Positions 5,566 to 6,438 of a DNA stretch of 6,438 nt are shown one piece after another (the first letter of the stretch is position 1; every line of letters starts with the position of its first letter). The DNA lies in contig DATLMR010000010.1 of the NCBI GenBank assembly GCA_035537555.1, positions 1 to 6,438 of the forward strand. The letters are read 5' to 3'. Both the position numbers and the translations under genes were made by a program. The stretch comes from DATLMR01 sp035537555. Lineage in GTDB: Bacteria > Acidobacteriota > Blastocatellia > UBA7656. Under the pieces are notes generated by a model. That model saw nothing but the letters and a program-made list of their open reading frames with translations. It was not told the origin of the DNA and did not search any database.

Positions 5566-6438
5566 ATGATCAACTCTTTTTTGATCAAAGGAAGAGCAGC
5601 ATTATTTTCGGTCTCTCTCGCAGTCGCGATGATTTCGGCCAGCTGCGGCCCGCAGAGCAGCCAGCAAAACTCGAACAACTCGAACAGCCCCAGCGCCGCC
5701 AACAGCAATTCCGCGCGCGCCGACCAGCACAGCAGCACCCCCGCGGATGCGAAACCGATGGGGGCGGAAGCTCCGGGATTTTATCAGGCCGGGCCGACCG
5801 GCCCCGTGTCGCTTCGCTTCACCGCGCCGCAGGACGGACAGACGATAGAAGGCAATTCCGTAGCTCCGACTTTTCAGATCACGGGCTACCCCATCTATAT
5901 GGACGACCAGAGGAAGAAGGGCCAGCACATACACGTGATCCTGGACAACGAGCCTTACGAAGCAGACTATAACCCGGAGAAGCCCTTCAGCCCCGAAAAT
6001 GGAAAATTCAACAACCTGAAACCGGGCGTCCACACGCTTCGCGCTTTTCCGAGCCGCGAATGGCACGAGTCTATCAAGGAGCCGGGCGCTTTCGACTTCG
6101 TGGTCTTCTATGTCGGCCCCAAGGGCACCGAGCAGGTGAATAAGAGCGCGCCCTTGCTGACATATTCGAGGCCCAAAGGGGAGTACAGGTGGAAAGACGA
6201 CCCGCGCGGCGTCATGCTCGATTTCTATGTGACGAACGCGACGGTCGGGATCAACGACTATAAAGTGAAATACAGCCTGGATGGCAAGCAGCCGCAGCTT
6301 CATAATCGCTGGCAGCCCATCTGGTGGAAATGGGACGAGCTGGTTCCCGGAGACCACACGGTCACGATAGAACTGGTAGACAAGGCCAACAAGCCGGTCC
6401 CCTTTTCGGTCGGCTCGACCAATTACAACAAGACCGAG
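5566..6438 (+). CDS. Predicted lipoprotein with two similar beta-rich modules, function unknown (3' end outside window)
   Basis: The frame from ATG 5566 stays open to the window end, giving 291 residues without a stop. It starts with a lipoprotein signal: basic residues (K8, R10), a hydrophobic core (11-23), and Cys27 in a SASC lipobox, which lacks the usual Leu at -3. An N/S/Q-rich low-complexity linker (30-50) follows, as often seen where a lipoprotein is spaced from the membrane. The rest is hydrophilic and beta-rich. One module (about 120-183) has QHIHVILDNEPYEA, then KFNNLKPGVHTLRAF. A second (about 232-272) has YKVKYSLDGKQPQL, then KWDELVPGDHTVTIEL. The shared pattern, a VxxDG/DN strand, a loop, then a LxPGxHT strand, suggests a duplicated Ig-like or fibronectin-like fold. 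HIH (121-123) and an aromatic run WWKW (253-256) are notable. No enzyme motif is seen and I do not recognise the family. It sits 164 bp after the carboxylase gene and probably has its own promoter. Confidence 0.85.
   Translation, partial: MINSFLIKGRAALFSVSLAVAMISASCGPQSSQQNSNNSNSPSAANSNSARADQHSSTPADAKPMGAEAPGFYQAGPTGPVSLRFTAPQDGQTIEGNSVAPTFQITGYPIYMDDQRKKGQHIHVILDNEPYEADYNPEKPFSPENGKFNNLKPGVHTLRAFPSREWHESIKEPGAFDFVVFYVGPKGTEQVNKSAPLLTYSRPKGEYRWKDDPRGVMLDFYVTNATVGINDYKVKYSLDGKQPQLHNRWQPIWWKWDELVPGDHTVTIELVDKANKPVPFSVGSTNYNKTE

Noticed and set aside
5602..6357. Minus-strand open frame (251 codons) at the right end
   Set aside because: The + strand frame from 5566 has a near-perfect Shine-Dalgarno, a lipoprotein signal and natural protein composition; the minus frame is its shadow.
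1..6438. A defence, secretion, biosynthetic or mobile-element system
   Set aside because: The gene set is cell wall, VWA, carboxylase and lipoprotein, with strand changes between units; no nuclease, transposase, integrase or synthase motifs are visible.

Overview
The window looks like ordinary chromosome from a GC-rich, Gram-negative-type bacterium. Acidobacteriota is the best guess, possibly Blastocatellia. The guess rests on three things: a secreted von Willebrand factor A (VWA) protein with the layout of the 'VWFA-related Acidobacterial domain' family, an N/S/Q-rich linker behind the lipobox of a predicted lipoprotein, and high but uneven GC. No rRNA or other marker gene is present, so the assignment is inference. 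I saw no tRNA, rRNA, CRISPR array, insertion sequence or phage gene.

Layout. (1) 2-2314, + strand: the C-terminal part of a class B-like penicillin-binding protein (transpeptidase with a KTGTA box), then 3 nt later a complete FtsW/RodA-family (SEDS) membrane protein. This is a classic pair: the SEDS protein polymerises glycan strands and the PBP crosslinks them. (2) 2315-2657: a 343-bp, visibly AT-richer convergent intergenic region. It holds several inverted repeats, a possible structured RNA, and a strong intrinsic terminator at 2541-2575 for the + strand unit. (3) 2658-3593, - strand: an exported VWA-domain protein. (4) 3594-3781: a 188-bp divergent region with a perfect 10-bp inverted repeat (arms 3659-3668 and 3725-3734) lying between two candidate divergent extended -10 promoters. 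(5) 3782-5401, + strand: the carboxyltransferase beta subunit of an acyl-CoA carboxylase (methylcrotonyl-/propionyl-CoA type). (6) 5402-5565: an intergenic region with two stem-loops, a possible -10 box and a near-perfect Shine-Dalgarno. (7) 5566 to the window end, + strand: a predicted lipoprotein with two similar beta-rich modules, cut by the window edge.

The PBP and SEDS genes act together in cell-wall synthesis. The other three genes appear to be independent single-gene units with unrelated roles: an envelope VWA protein, branched-chain or odd-chain acyl-CoA metabolism, and an envelope lipoprotein of unknown role. I do not see a clear new multi-gene system. The least explained pieces are the structured region before the terminator, the symmetric repeat between the divergent promoters, and the uncharacterised lipoprotein.
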